DNA of 64,000 nt from Duganella sp. 1224 (lineage in GTDB: Bacteria > Pseudomonadota > Gammaproteobacteria > Burkholderiales > Burkholderiaceae_D): contig NZ_JACBYS010000005.1 of NCBI RefSeq assembly GCF_013408245.1, positions 186,001 to 250,000 of the forward strand, in the 5' to 3' direction. A program made the position numbers and the translations under genes. The notes below the pieces were generated by a model. The model did not search any database. It had not been told where the DNA came from and saw only the letters and a list, made by a program, of their open reading frames with translations. This document shows, one piece after another, positions 53,520-61,601 of the stretch (position 1 is the stretch's first letter; every line of letters starts with the position of its first letter).

Positions 53520-54755
53520 TTGACTACACTAATTATCCGCTATCCGGCCAAGGCCAGCGTCGACAGCGGCGCCGGCCAGACCTGCGCGTTCGCGCTGGTG
53601 GGCGACGGCGGCAATCTGCTGCAGCAGGGCGCGGCGCCGCTGGGCAACCTGGGCGCCATGGTGGCCGCCGCGCGCCGCGTGACGCTGCTGCTGGCGGCGT
53701 CGGACACCGCGCTGCTGCGCGTGAAAACGCCGCCGCTGTCGGGCGCCAAACTGAAGGCGGCGCTGCCGGCGCTGGTGGAGGAGCAGGTGTTGGGCGATCC
53801 GGCCGACTGCGTGCTGGCCGCCACCGCCGCCGACGATGACGGCATGCGCAGCGTGGCCGTGGTGCAGCGCGCGTGGCTGGAGGTGCTGGTCAAGGCGCTG
53901 CTGGCGCAGGGCGCGCAGGCGGTGTCGGTGGTGCCGTCGCAACTGTGCCTGCCGTTCCAGCCGGGCGCCGTGTCGGCCGCGCTGGTGGCTGGCGACGCCG
54001 GCTTCGACCTGGTGCTGCGCCAGTCGCAATTCGAGGGCCTGGGCATGACGCTGCCGGCGCAGCCGCAGGCCGCGTTGCAGACGCTGCGCGCGCTGGCCGG
54101 CGAGCAGCCGGTCACGCTGTACGTGTCGGCCGCGCAGAGGGCGCAACTGGCGCCGCTGGCCGCCGACATCCCGCACCTGACGCTGGAGGACGACCATTGG
54201 GCGCACTGGGTGGCCGGCGCGCGCGGCGCCGGCCTGGACCTGGCGCCGGCGCTGGGCAACACCGGCGCCTCGGCGCGCGCCTGGCAGCGCTGGCGCTGGC
54301 CGCTGCGCATCGCTGCGCTGGCGGTGCTGGTCAACGTGGTGGGCCTGAACATCGAATGGATGCGCCTCAAGCGCGAAGCGCAGGCGGTCAGCCTGTCGAT
54401 GATCCAGACCTTCAAGTCGGTCTACCCGAACGAGCCGCTGCGGGTGGCGCCGATGGACCAGATGCGCCGCAACATCGGCCTGGCCAAGGCCAATAGCGGC
54501 GAGGCGGGCGGCGACGAATTCGTCACCCTCAGCGCCGGCTTTGGCGAGGCGCTGAACGTGTTGCCGCGCAAGGACATCATCGCTTCGCTGGAGTACAAGG
54601 ACCGCGCGCTGCTGGTCAAGATCAAGCCGAACACCGTGGACGGCGCCGCCGTGCAGCAGCTGCGCGGCGCGCTGGCCGGCCGCAAGCTGGACATGCAGGA
54701 ACCGTCGCCGGGCGCATGGAAAATCCAGCCGCTCACCGCTGGAGGAAAATCATGA
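53520..54755 (+). CDS. gspL: T2SS inner-membrane protein GspL
   Basis: 411 residues from a TTG start (GCGAGA upstream). The cytoplasmic actin-like domain (ALPALVEEQVLGDPADCVLA, AALVAGDAGFDLVLRQSQ) binds GspE; one membrane helix near 265-285 and a periplasmic ferredoxin-like domain follow. No better ATG is present at the 5' end. Confidence 0.9.
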   Translation: MTTLIIRYPAKASVDSGAGQTCAFALVGDGGNLLQQGAAPLGNLGAMVAAARRVTLLLAASDTALLRVKTPPLSGAKLKAALPALVEEQVLGDPADCVLAATAADDDGMRSVAVVQRAWLEVLVKALLAQGAQAVSVVPSQLCLPFQPGAVSAALVAGDAGFDLVLRQSQFEGLGMTLPAQPQAALQTLRALAGEQPVTLYVSAAQRAQLAPLAADIPHLTLEDDHWAHWVAGARGAGLDLAPALGNTGASARAWQRWRWPLRIAALAVLVNVVGLNIEWMRLKREAQAVSLSMIQTFKSVYPNEPLRVAPMDQMRRNIGLAKANSGEAGGDEFVTLSAGFGEALNVLPRKDIIASLEYKDRALLVKIKPNTVDGAAVQQLRGALAGRKLDMQEPSPGAWKIQPLTAGGKS

Positions 54756-55261
54756 GCAAGCCGAATCCATTGAACACGCTGCGCGCGCGCGCCGACGCCT
54801 TCTGGCAGGTGCGCACCGAGCAGGAACGCAAGCTGCTGCGTATCGGCGGCATCGTTGTCGGCCTGGCGCTGTTCTACAGCATCGCCATCGGCCCGGCGAT
54901 GGACGGCGCCGCGCGGCTGCACAAGGAACTGCCGCAGCTGCACCAGCAGGCCGCAGAAATGCAGGTGATGGCGCGCGAGGCGCAGGCGCTGCAAGGCCAG
55001 AACACCATCGCGCCGACGCCGATGACGCGCGAGACGCTGAATGCCGGCCTGTCCGCGCGCGGCCTCAATCCGCAGTCGCTCAACGTCACCGGCGAATACG
55101 CCAAGCTGCAGTTCAACGGCGCGCAGTACGCCGGCATCGTGGCCTGGCTGGACGCGATCCGCACCGAGAGCCGCATCAACGTGGTGGACGCCAGCTTTAC
55201 CGCGCAGGACGCGCCGGGCGTGGTCAACGCCACGCTGACGCTGCGCCAGGGAGTCCGATGA
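54752..55261 (+). CDS. gspM: T2SS inner-membrane protein GspM
   Basis: 169 residues, start chosen at ATG 54752 after GGAGG, overlapping the gspL stop. A short cytoplasmic N-terminus, one membrane helix (IGGIVVGLALFYSIAIGP) and a ferredoxin-like periplasmic domain; it pairs with GspL. Confidence 0.9.
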   Translation: MSKPNPLNTLRARADAFWQVRTEQERKLLRIGGIVVGLALFYSIAIGPAMDGAARLHKELPQLHQQAAEMQVMAREAQALQGQNTIAPTPMTRETLNAGLSARGLNPQSLNVTGEYAKLQFNGAQYAGIVAWLDAIRTESRINVVDASFTAQDAPGVVNATLTLRQGVR

Positions 55262-56031
55262 AACGCGCCGTGCTATGGTTGCTGACTGTCGCGCTGACGA
55301 TGGCCATCACGCTGCTGGTATTCTTTCCGGCGGCGTGGCTCGGTTCCATCGTCGAAGCGCGCACCGGCGGCCGTTTGACGCTGGGGGATGCGCAAGGTAC
55401 GCTGTGGCGCGGTTCGGCCTTCATTGGCGGCGCGGCCGGCAACAACAGCCCGGTCACGCCGCTGCTGCCGGGGCGCTTCAGCTGGAAGATTTCGCCGCTG
55501 TCGCTGATCGGCATGGTCGAGCTGCAGCTGGAGAACCCGGACGCGCTGGCGCAGCCGGTGACCTTCCGCGGCAGCTGGTCGCGCTGGCAACTGAGCCCGT
55601 CGGCGCTGCTGCTGCCGGCCGAGGGCCTGTCCGGCCTGGGCGCGCCGCTCAACACGCTGGCGCCGAGCGGCACCATGCGGCTGTCGTGGACCGGTTTGGA
55701 GCTGGCGCTGGAAAACCGCCAGGCCAGCGTCAATGGCCGCACCACGCTGGAAATGAGCGACATGGCCTCGCGGCTGTCGTCGATCCGGCCGCTGGGCAGC
55801 TATGCGCTGGCGCTGGACTGGCACGGCCAGCAGGCGCAGCTCGCGCTCAGTTCCGTCAAAGGGCCGCTGCTGCTGAGTGGCCAGGGCAGTTTGAACAACG
55901 GCCGCCTGCAGTTCTCCGGGCAGGCCGAGGCAGCACAAGGATACGAAGAGACGCTGGCCAATCTGTTGAATTTGCTGGGCCAGCGCAAGCCAGGTAGCGA
56001 CCGTAACGTCATCGCATTAGAGTTCCACTAA
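55258..56031 (+). CDS. gspN: T2SS protein GspN
   Basis: 257 residues, overlapping gspM. One N-terminal membrane segment (LLTVALTMAITLLVFFPAAW) and a beta-rich periplasmic domain (GRLTLGDAQGTLWRGSA) characteristic of GspN. The protein is not essential in all T2SS and its role is unclear. Confidence 0.88.
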   Translation: MKRAVLWLLTVALTMAITLLVFFPAAWLGSIVEARTGGRLTLGDAQGTLWRGSAFIGGAAGNNSPVTPLLPGRFSWKISPLSLIGMVELQLENPDALAQPVTFRGSWSRWQLSPSALLLPAEGLSGLGAPLNTLAPSGTMRLSWTGLELALENRQASVNGRTTLEMSDMASRLSSIRPLGSYALALDWHGQQAQLALSSVKGPLLLSGQGSLNNGRLQFSGQAEAAQGYEETLANLLNLLGQRKPGSDRNVIALEFH

Positions 56032-56045
56032 TTTAAAGTCCGACC

Positions 56046-58274
56046 ATGAAAAAACAGTCCGTTAGCAAATCCCGTCTTCCCGCGCTGCGCCGCCTGAGCG
56101 CGGGTGCGATGCTGTGCTGCGCGATCAGCGCCGCGCCCACCGCCGCGCTGCTGCTGGCGCCGACGCTGGCGCAGGCCGCCGCGGACGACGCCGCGCTGAA
56201 TTTCGTCGGCGCCGACATCGAGTCGGTCATCAAGGCCGTGGGGCACTACACCAACATCACCTTCGTCATCGACCCGCGCGTGAAAGGCACGCTGACCGTG
56301 GTGTCGGAAAAACCGGTGACCAAGTCGCAGGCATTCAGCCTGCTGACCTCCGCGCTGCGCCTGCAGGGCTACGCGGTGGTCAGCGGCGACGGCTTCGCCA
56401 AGGTGGTGCCGGAGGCGGACGCCAAGCTGCAGGCCAGCCCCACGCAGGTGGGCTCGCAGCCGGCCGCCAAGGGCGACCAGATCGTCAGCCAGATCTTCCA
56501 CCTGAATTACGAGTCGGCGGCCAACGTGGTGACGGTGCTGCGTCCCCTGATCTCGCCCAATAACACGGTCAACGCCAACCCTGGCAACAACAGCGTGGTG
56601 GTGACCGACTACGCTGACAACGTCAAGCGCCTGGCGAAAATCGTCGCCGCGCTGGACACGCCGGCCGTCACCGACCTGGATGTGATCCCGGTGCGCTACG
56701 CCATCGCCAGCGACCTGGCGGCGATGATCAACAAGCTGCTGGACGGTTCCGGCGGCGGCGCCGGTGCCGGCGATGCCGGCAAGGTGTCGGTGCTGGCCGA
56801 TCCGCGCACCAATTCGCTGATCCTGCGCGCACCGTCGCTGGCGCGCGCCAACCTGGCCAAGTCGCTGATCGCCAAGCTGGATCAGCCGACCCAGGAGCTG
56901 GGCAATGTGCACGTGGTCTACCTGAAAAACGCGGAAGCGACCAAGCTGGCGCAGACGCTGCGCTCGGTGGTCTCCGGCGACACTGCGCAGACCAACAGCG
57001 GCTCCAATACCGGCACCGGTAGCAACACGCAGAATAGCGGCGGCAACAGCAGCTTCAATAATAATCTGAACAACAGCAGCACCAGCGGCTCCGGCAGCTC
57101 CAACTCCGGCCCGACCAATCCTCTGCTGACCGGTAACAACAACACGCAGCAGCAGGGCGGCGGCGGCACGGCCGGCTTCATTCAGGCCGACGCCACCACC
57201 AACACGCTGATCATCACCGCGCCGGAATCGGTGTACCGCAATCTGCGCGCGGTGATCGACCAGCTGGACGTGCGCCGCGCCCAGGTCTACATCGAATCGC
57301 TGATCGTCGAGGTCACGTCGGACAAGGCGTCCGAGTTTGGCGTGCAGTGGCTGGGCGCCTCCGGCAATTCCAACAGCTCCACCCGCGTGGGCGTGCTGCA
57401 GTCGTTCACCACCGGCGGCACCAACAACAACCTGACCTCGATCTACGCCGGCAAGGGCACGGTCCTGCCAAGCAACGGCATCTCGCTCGGCCTGTTCAAC
57501 AAGACCGGCCTGGGCCTGCTGGCGCACGCGCTGGAGTCGGACGCCAACGCCAACATCCTGTCCACGCCCAACATGATCACGCTGGATAACGAGCTGGCCA
57601 CCATCCGCGTCGGCCAGAACGTGCCTATCCTGACCGGCCAGTTCACCACCACCTCCGGCACCAACAGCAATCCCTTCCAGACCATCGACCGCAAGGACGT
57701 GGGCCTGACGCTGAAGGTGCGCCCGCAGATTTCGGAAGGCGGCACCATCAAGCTGGCGATTTATCACGAGACTTCCAGCGTCGACAAGTCGACGCTGACC
57801 GCCGCTTCCGGCATCACGCTGAACAACCGTGTCATCGAGAACAACGTCATCGCCGACGATGGCCAGATCATCGTGCTGGGTGGCCTGATCGAGGACACCG
57901 AGGGCGATGGCACCGACAAGGTGCCGGGCCTGGGCAGCCTGCCGGTGGTGGGCAATCTGTTCAAGTACCAGAGCCGCACCCGCAAGAAGACCAACCTGAT
58001 GGTGTTCCTGCGTCCCGTGGTCATCCGCAGCAAGGAGCAGAGCGTGAGCCTGGCCACCGACCGTTACGACTACATGCGCGGCCAGCAGGAGAACATCGCC
58101 CCGCCGGAAGGCGCGCTGGTCAAGGACCTGGGCCAGCCGCTGCTGCCGCAACTGCAGAACGGCGCCCCGGTCAGCGGCGGCGCGGTGGCCGCGCCGGTGC
58201 CGCCGGCGCCGCTGCCGGCCCGTTTGCCGGGCGGCGCCTCCAACCTCCAGCCAGCGGCGCAACCGCAACAGTGA
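56046..58274 (+). CDS. gspD: T2SS secretin GspD
   Basis: 742 residues: signal peptide, N0 domain (NFVGADIESVIKAVGHYTN), N1-N3 domains and a C-terminal secretin core (RRAQVYIESLIVEVTSDKASEFGVQ onward, VPGLGSLPVVGNLFKYQS). The N3 domain carries a roughly 60-residue Ser/Asn/Gly/Gln-rich insert. It ends with a Pro/Ala-rich tail. It forms the outer-membrane channel. Both antisense long ORFs here are shadows. Confidence 0.95.
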   Translation: MKKQSVSKSRLPALRRLSAGAMLCCAISAAPTAALLLAPTLAQAAADDAALNFVGADIESVIKAVGHYTNITFVIDPRVKGTLTVVSEKPVTKSQAFSLLTSALRLQGYAVVSGDGFAKVVPEADAKLQASPTQVGSQPAAKGDQIVSQIFHLNYESAANVVTVLRPLISPNNTVNANPGNNSVVVTDYADNVKRLAKIVAALDTPAVTDLDVIPVRYAIASDLAAMINKLLDGSGGGAGAGDAGKVSVLADPRTNSLILRAPSLARANLAKSLIAKLDQPTQELGNVHVVYLKNAEATKLAQTLRSVVSGDTAQTNSGSNTGTGSNTQNSGGNSSFNNNLNNSSTSGSGSSNSGPTNPLLTGNNNTQQQGGGGTAGFIQADATTNTLIITAPESVYRNLRAVIDQLDVRRAQVYIESLIVEVTSDKASEFGVQWLGASGNSNSSTRVGVLQSFTTGGTNNNLTSIYAGKGTVLPSNGISLGLFNKTGLGLLAHALESDANANILSTPNMITLDNELATIRVGQNVPILTGQFTTTSGTNSNPFQTIDRKDVGLTLKVRPQISEGGTIKLAIYHETSSVDKSTLTAASGITLNNRVIENNVIADDGQIIVLGGLIEDTEGDGTDKVPGLGSLPVVGNLFKYQSRTRKKTNLMVFLRPVVIRSKEQSVSLATDRYDYMRGQQENIAPPEGALVKDLGQPLLPQLQNGAPVSGGAVAAPVPPAPLPARLPGGASNLQPAAQPQQ

Positions 58275-58275
58275 T

Positions 58276-59697
58276 ATGAGCAATCTACTCCCCTACGCCT
58301 TTGCCCGCGATTTCGTGGTGCTGGCCCAGCCCAGCGAGGACGCGGAAAACACCGTCGACGTGCTGATGTGCGGCGCCACCGCGCCGGCCGCCATCGCCGA
58401 GGTGTCGCGCCGCTTCGGCCGCATTCAGCTCAAGCACATGACGCGCGCCGACCTGGAAACCGCCATCGCCGCCGCCTACGCCAGTTCGGGCGGCAACGCC
58501 TCCATGGTGGCGGAGGAATTTGACGCCGACCTCGATCTGACCAAGCTGCTGCAGGACGTGCCGGCCATCGAGGACCTGCTGGAATCGTCCGACGACGCGC
58601 CGGTGATCCGCATGATCAACGCGCTGCTGACGCAGGCGCTGCGCGACGGCGCCTCCGATATCCACATCGAGCCGTTCGAGCAGACCTCGGTGGTGCGCTT
58701 CCGCGTCGATGGCACGCTGCGCGACATCGTCCGTCCGCGCAAGGCCATCCACGGCTCGCTGATCTCGCGTATCAAGATCATGGCGCAACTGGACATCGCC
58801 GAAAAGCGCCTGCCGCAGGATGGCCGCATCACGCTGCGCATCGGCGGCAAGCCGGTGGACGTGCGCGTGTCGACGCTGCCGACCGGCCACGGCGAGCGCG
58901 CGGTGCTGCGTCTGCTGGACAAGGAAGCCAACCGCCTCGACCTGAACCACCTTGGCATGAGCGACACCATGCTGCCGAAGTTCGACGCCATGATCAACCA
59001 GCCGCACGGCATCGTGCTGGTAACCGGTCCCACCGGCTCCGGTAAAACCACCACGCTGTACGCCGCCCTGTCGCTGCTGAACGCCTCCACCACCAACATC
59101 ATGACGGTGGAAGACCCGATCGAATACGACCTGGCCGGTGTCGGCCAGACCCAGGTCAACCCGCGTATCGACATGACCTTTGCCAAGGCCCTGCGTGCCA
59201 TCCTGCGCCAGGACCCGGACGTGATCATGATCGGCGAGATCCGCGACCTGGAAACCGCGCAGATCGCGGTGCAGGCTTCGCTGACCGGCCACCTGGTGCT
59301 GGCCACGCTGCACACCAACGACGCCGCCGCCGCCGTCACCCGCCTGCTGGACATGGGCATCGAGCCGTTCCTGCTGTCGTCCACGCTGCTCGGCGTGCTG
59401 GCCCAGCGCCTGGTGCGCAAGCTGTGCCCGAGCTGCAAGACCTTCGACGGTCAGCAGTGGCACGCGGTCGGCTGCGAGCATTGCGGCCACACCGGCTATC
59501 AGGGCCGCGTGGGCGTGTACGAATTCCTGGAGACGACGGAGCATATCCGCGCCCAGATCCACAACCGCGCCTCGGAGGCGGAGATCAAGGCCGCCGCCAT
59601 CGGTGACGGCATGCAGACCATGCGCGACGACGGCGAGCGCTGGCTGGCGCAAGGCGTCACCACGCAGGCCGAGTTGATGCGCGTGACCAAGGACTAG
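58276..59697 (+). CDS. gspE: T2SS assembly ATPase GspE
   Basis: 473 residues. N1E-like N-terminus, then the ATPase with Walker A GPTGSGKTTT (near 252-261), Asp box and Walker B DVIMIGEIRD, and a shortened tetracysteine motif (CPSC...CEHC) near 388-402. It drives pseudopilus assembly from the cytoplasm with GspL. It starts one base after the gspD stop. Confidence 0.95.
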   Translation: MSNLLPYAFARDFVVLAQPSEDAENTVDVLMCGATAPAAIAEVSRRFGRIQLKHMTRADLETAIAAAYASSGGNASMVAEEFDADLDLTKLLQDVPAIEDLLESSDDAPVIRMINALLTQALRDGASDIHIEPFEQTSVVRFRVDGTLRDIVRPRKAIHGSLISRIKIMAQLDIAEKRLPQDGRITLRIGGKPVDVRVSTLPTGHGERAVLRLLDKEANRLDLNHLGMSDTMLPKFDAMINQPHGIVLVTGPTGSGKTTTLYAALSLLNASTTNIMTVEDPIEYDLAGVGQTQVNPRIDMTFAKALRAILRQDPDVIMIGEIRDLETAQIAVQASLTGHLVLATLHTNDAAAAVTRLLDMGIEPFLLSSTLLGVLAQRLVRKLCPSCKTFDGQQWHAVGCEHCGHTGYQGRVGVYEFLETTEHIRAQIHNRASEAEIKAAAIGDGMQTMRDDGERWLAQGVTTQAELMRVTKD

Positions 59698-59707
59698 GCG
59701 AACCACC

Positions 59708-60928
59708 ATGCCCGCATTTCGTTATGAAGCCGTCGATGCCGGCGGCGCCACCAAAAAAGGCGTGCTCAATTCGGACAGCGCACGTTCCGCCCGCGCCGAG
59801 CTGCGCGCGCAGGGACTGGTGCCGCTCAAGGTCGACGCCATCGCCGCGCAGGTGGATGCCGCCGGCGTGGCCAAAAGCCGCGGCTTTGGCGAGCGCCTGA
59901 CCTCGACCGAGCTGGCGCTGTTCACGCGCCAGCTGGCCAGTTTGCTGGAGGCCGGCCTGCCGCTGGAGCAGGCCTTCACCGCGCTGCTGGAGCAGGCCGA
60001 GCGCCCGTATCTGCGCGACCTGATCGCGTCGGTGCGCTCGGAGGTCATCGGCGGCGATGCGCTGTCCGTGGTGCTGGGCCGCCACCCGCGCGACTTCGCC
60101 GAAATCTACCGCGCGCTGGTGGCCTCCGGTGAGCAGATTGGCCAGTTGTCGCGCGTGCTGTCGCGCCTTGCCGACTACATCGAGCGGCGCAACGCGTTGA
60201 TGCAGAAGGTCCGGCTGGCGTTCACCTATCCGGCCATCGTGACGGTGGTGGCGTTCTCCATCGTGATCTTCCTGCTGACCTATGTGGTGCCGCAGATCGT
60301 CTCGGTGTTCGCCAACACCAAGCAGAAACTGCCGTTCCTGACCATCGTCATGCTGGCGGTGTCGGACTTCGTGCGCCACTACGGCATCGTGGTCGCCATC
60401 GCGCTGATCGGCGCCTGGTTCGGCTGGCGGCGCGCGTTGCAGAACGTGGCGTTGAAGCGGCGCTGGCACACCTGGCTGCTGACCGCGCCGCTGTACGGCA
60501 AGTTTGAGCGCAGCCTGAACACCGCGCGCTTCGCCAGCACGCTGGCGATCACCACCGGCTCGGGCGTGCCGATCCTGCGCGCGCTGGAAACCAGCCGCGA
60601 TACGCTCAACAACGTCGCCATGCAGGAGCTGGTGGAGGAGGCCAGCGACGGCGTGCGCGAAGGCGTCAGCCTGGCGCGCGCGCTGTCGGCGCAGAAGCAC
60701 TTCCCGCCGATGCTGATCCACATGATCCGCGCCGGCGAAATCACCGGCGAACTGCCGGCCATGCTGGACCGCGCAGCCGCCGCCCAGGAGGCCGACCTGG
60801 AGCGCCGCACGCTGACCATCGCCGGCCTGCTGGAGCCGGCGCTGATCCTGGCCATGGGCGTGGTGGTGCTGCTGATCGTGCTGGCGGTGCTGATGCCTAT
60901 TATCGAAATCAATCAGCTGGTACGCTGA
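59708..60928 (+). CDS. gspF: T2SS inner-membrane platform protein GspF
   Basis: 406 residues with two T2SS_F domains (FTRQLASLLEAGLPLEQAF; FASTLAITTGSGVPILRAL) and three membrane helices (near 170-195, 220-240, 375-400). It is the platform for the pseudopilus. Confidence 0.95.
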   Translation: MPAFRYEAVDAGGATKKGVLNSDSARSARAELRAQGLVPLKVDAIAAQVDAAGVAKSRGFGERLTSTELALFTRQLASLLEAGLPLEQAFTALLEQAERPYLRDLIASVRSEVIGGDALSVVLGRHPRDFAEIYRALVASGEQIGQLSRVLSRLADYIERRNALMQKVRLAFTYPAIVTVVAFSIVIFLLTYVVPQIVSVFANTKQKLPFLTIVMLAVSDFVRHYGIVVAIALIGAWFGWRRALQNVALKRRWHTWLLTAPLYGKFERSLNTARFASTLAITTGSGVPILRALETSRDTLNNVAMQELVEEASDGVREGVSLARALSAQKHFPPMLIHMIRAGEITGELPAMLDRAAAAQEADLERRTLTIAGLLEPALILAMGVVVLLIVLAVLMPIIEINQLVR

Positions 60929-60953
60929 TCGTCAGGAATACAACAAGGACACC

Positions 60954-61592
60954 ATGAAGCGTTTGCCCTTAATCGTTACTGTTCTCGCCGTGGTGCTGTT
61001 GTCGGCATCGCTGGCTTACTGGGGACTGCAATTGTTCAAACCGCAGCAGCGCGCGATTGCCGCGCCGCCGCCGCCCGCGCCGCTGGGCATCAACCTGGAC
61101 GCCGCCAAGGGCCTGTTCGGCGGTCAGGTGGTGGTGGCGGCGGTCAGCAACTACCAGCTGAAAGGCGTGGTGGCGGCGCGCGGCGACGACAGCGCGGCCA
61201 TCATCTCGGTGGATAACAAGCCGGCGCTGGCCATCGCCATCGGCAAGGAAGTAGTGCCGGGCGTGACGGTGAAGGAAGTCCATGCCAAGCACGTGATCCT
61301 GTCCGAGGGCGGCGTGAACAAGCGGGTCGACCTGCCGAGCGATGTGGGCGTGTCCAGCGGGCCGGCCAGTATGCCGGGCATGGCGGCGCAACCAGGCATG
61401 GCCAGCCCGCCGGGGGTACAAGCGATGCCGGTGCAGCCGCAGCCGGCGGCGCAACCGCTGCCGTCGACGCCGTCGATGCCGCAGCCGGCGGTACAGGCCC
61501 AGCCCCAGGTGCCGGCGCAATCGCAAAACGGCTCGCAGCGACCCATCGCGCCGATGGGGATTCCGTCCATTCCCTCCAACGATCGTCAGTAG
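60954..61592 (+). CDS. gspC: T2SS GspC-type protein without PDZ domain
   Basis: 212 residues: one membrane helix (LIVTVLAVVLLSASLAYWGL), a homology-region-like domain (NYQLKGVVAARGDDSAAIISV to GVTVKEVHAKHVILSEGGVNK) and then about 80 residues of Pro/Gln/Met-rich sequence. The PDZ domain or coiled coil of classical GspC is absent. HR domains link the inner-membrane platform to GspD. AAGGA precedes the ATG. Confidence 0.85.
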   Translation: MKRLPLIVTVLAVVLLSASLAYWGLQLFKPQQRAIAAPPPPAPLGINLDAAKGLFGGQVVVAAVSNYQLKGVVAARGDDSAAIISVDNKPALAIAIGKEVVPGVTVKEVHAKHVILSEGGVNKRVDLPSDVGVSSGPASMPGMAAQPGMASPPGVQAMPVQPQPAAQPLPSTPSMPQPAVQAQPQVPAQSQNGSQRPIAPMGIPSIPSNDRQ

Positions 61593-61601
61593 GACAAGCC
61601 C

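Noticed and set aside
56028..58283. 751-codon minus-strand ORF opposite gspD
   Set aside because: Shadow of a well-supported secretin in a tight operon.
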